Below, piece after piece: positions 63,791 to 64,000 of a stretch of DNA of 64,000 nucleotides. The notes beneath the pieces are model-generated. The model saw only the letters and a program-made list of their open reading frames with translations, did no database searches and had not been told where the DNA came from. This DNA comes from Osedax fenrisi (taxonomy: Eukaryota; Annelida; Polychaeta; Sabellida; Siboglinidae), in assembly GCA_964019155.1 (NCBI GenBank), contig OZ025239.1:81900916-81964915 (forward strand), read 5' to 3'. Positions within the stretch are counted from its first letter, which is position 1. Every line of letters starts with the position of its first letter. Position numbers and translations under genes: made by a program.

Positions 63791-64000
63791 AGATTATATA
63801 TTATATATTGGATTCCCTTTTAAAAATGGCTGGTTGTAAAATATTCCCAATATGCACCTATCCCCATAATCCGCCTTGATTATAAGTATATATATACAGT
63901 ATATATATATATATATATATATATAATGTATATATATGCTTATAATCAAGGCGGATTATGGGGATAGGTGCATATTGGGAATATTTTTCAATCAGCCATT
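63791..64000. mobile_element. Foldback element, long copy, cut by the window end
   Basis: It begins agagattatatattatat, runs through ccttttaaaaatggctg and tatccccataatccgcct, then a TA-rich centre (63885-63925), and then reads back as the complement (aatcaaggcggattatgg, ttcaatcagccatt) to base 64000. The full element is thus a near-palindrome of roughly 330 bp. The left-arm copy at 46563 is a deletion of it. Confidence 0.75.

Larger units (their letters stand above)
57897..63820. repeat. Right arm of the large inverted repeat
   Basis: Mirrors 46563-53200. It begins right after the LINE tail with acacgcacac and agattacataatct sequences that match the inner end of the left arm in reverse, and ends with the foldback element. 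Gene order outward: WAP, 109-residue protein, SINE, CAP. Confidence 0.9.

Overview
The window is eukaryotic and very AT-rich. It contains interrupted genes with GT/AG introns, TATA boxes, LINEs with EN/RT domains, LTR retrotransposons, tRNA-headed SINEs, MITEs and long di- and trinucleotide arrays. A MET-like receptor kinase exon, WAP and CAP secreted-protein exons, a THAP domain and P-like, hAT-like and TTAA-specific DNA transposons all point to an animal. The mix suits an early-branching or aquatic invertebrate such as a sponge or cnidarian, but the species cannot be fixed from this sequence.

Layout. 1-4050: an L2/CR1-type LINE whose ORF2 is broken by a single stop codon and whose 3' end runs into about 960 bp of ACT triplets. 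5.7-8.0 kb: a broken DDE-type transposase with an N-terminal zinc finger. 8.4-11.0 kb: decayed exons of a SAMD3-like gene. 10.2-12.2 kb: minisatellites, an E-box cluster and a hairpin. 12.5-15.7 kb: a reversed LINE fragment, an ATT array and a foldback element carrying GACCCC boxes.

17.2-36.0 kb is a nested stack of transposons. A Gypsy-type LTR element (X, minus strand) has its 5' LTR split by a 487-bp MITE (A, 8-bp target duplication). A is itself split by a 10.8-kb P-like element (B, 8-bp duplication). B holds a second Gypsy element with near-identical LTRs (Y, 5-bp duplication), a complete second copy of MITE A, THAP-domain exons and an exon of a MET-like tyrosine kinase. The outer end abuts another LINE.

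36-46.5 kb: old LINE and SINE remnants and MITEs, including a TTAA-specific element sitting inside a LINE ORF1. 46.6-64.0 kb: a large inverted repeat. Arms of about 6 kb (46.56-53.2 and 57.9-64.0 kb) surround a 4.7-kb spacer that holds a LINE. Each arm carries three co-oriented loci: a four-exon gene for a 202-residue secreted protein with three WAP domains, a two-exon gene for a novel 109-residue secreted protein, and exons of a CAP-domain protein. The genes point outward from the centre. The coding sequence of the 109-residue protein is identical in the two arms, the WAP gene differs at 10 of 609 coding bases, and the CAP exons differ more. This host-like gene cluster, with no transposon function of its own, is the most interesting part of the window. 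A head-to-head haplotype misjoin must be excluded before it is called a genomic palindrome.
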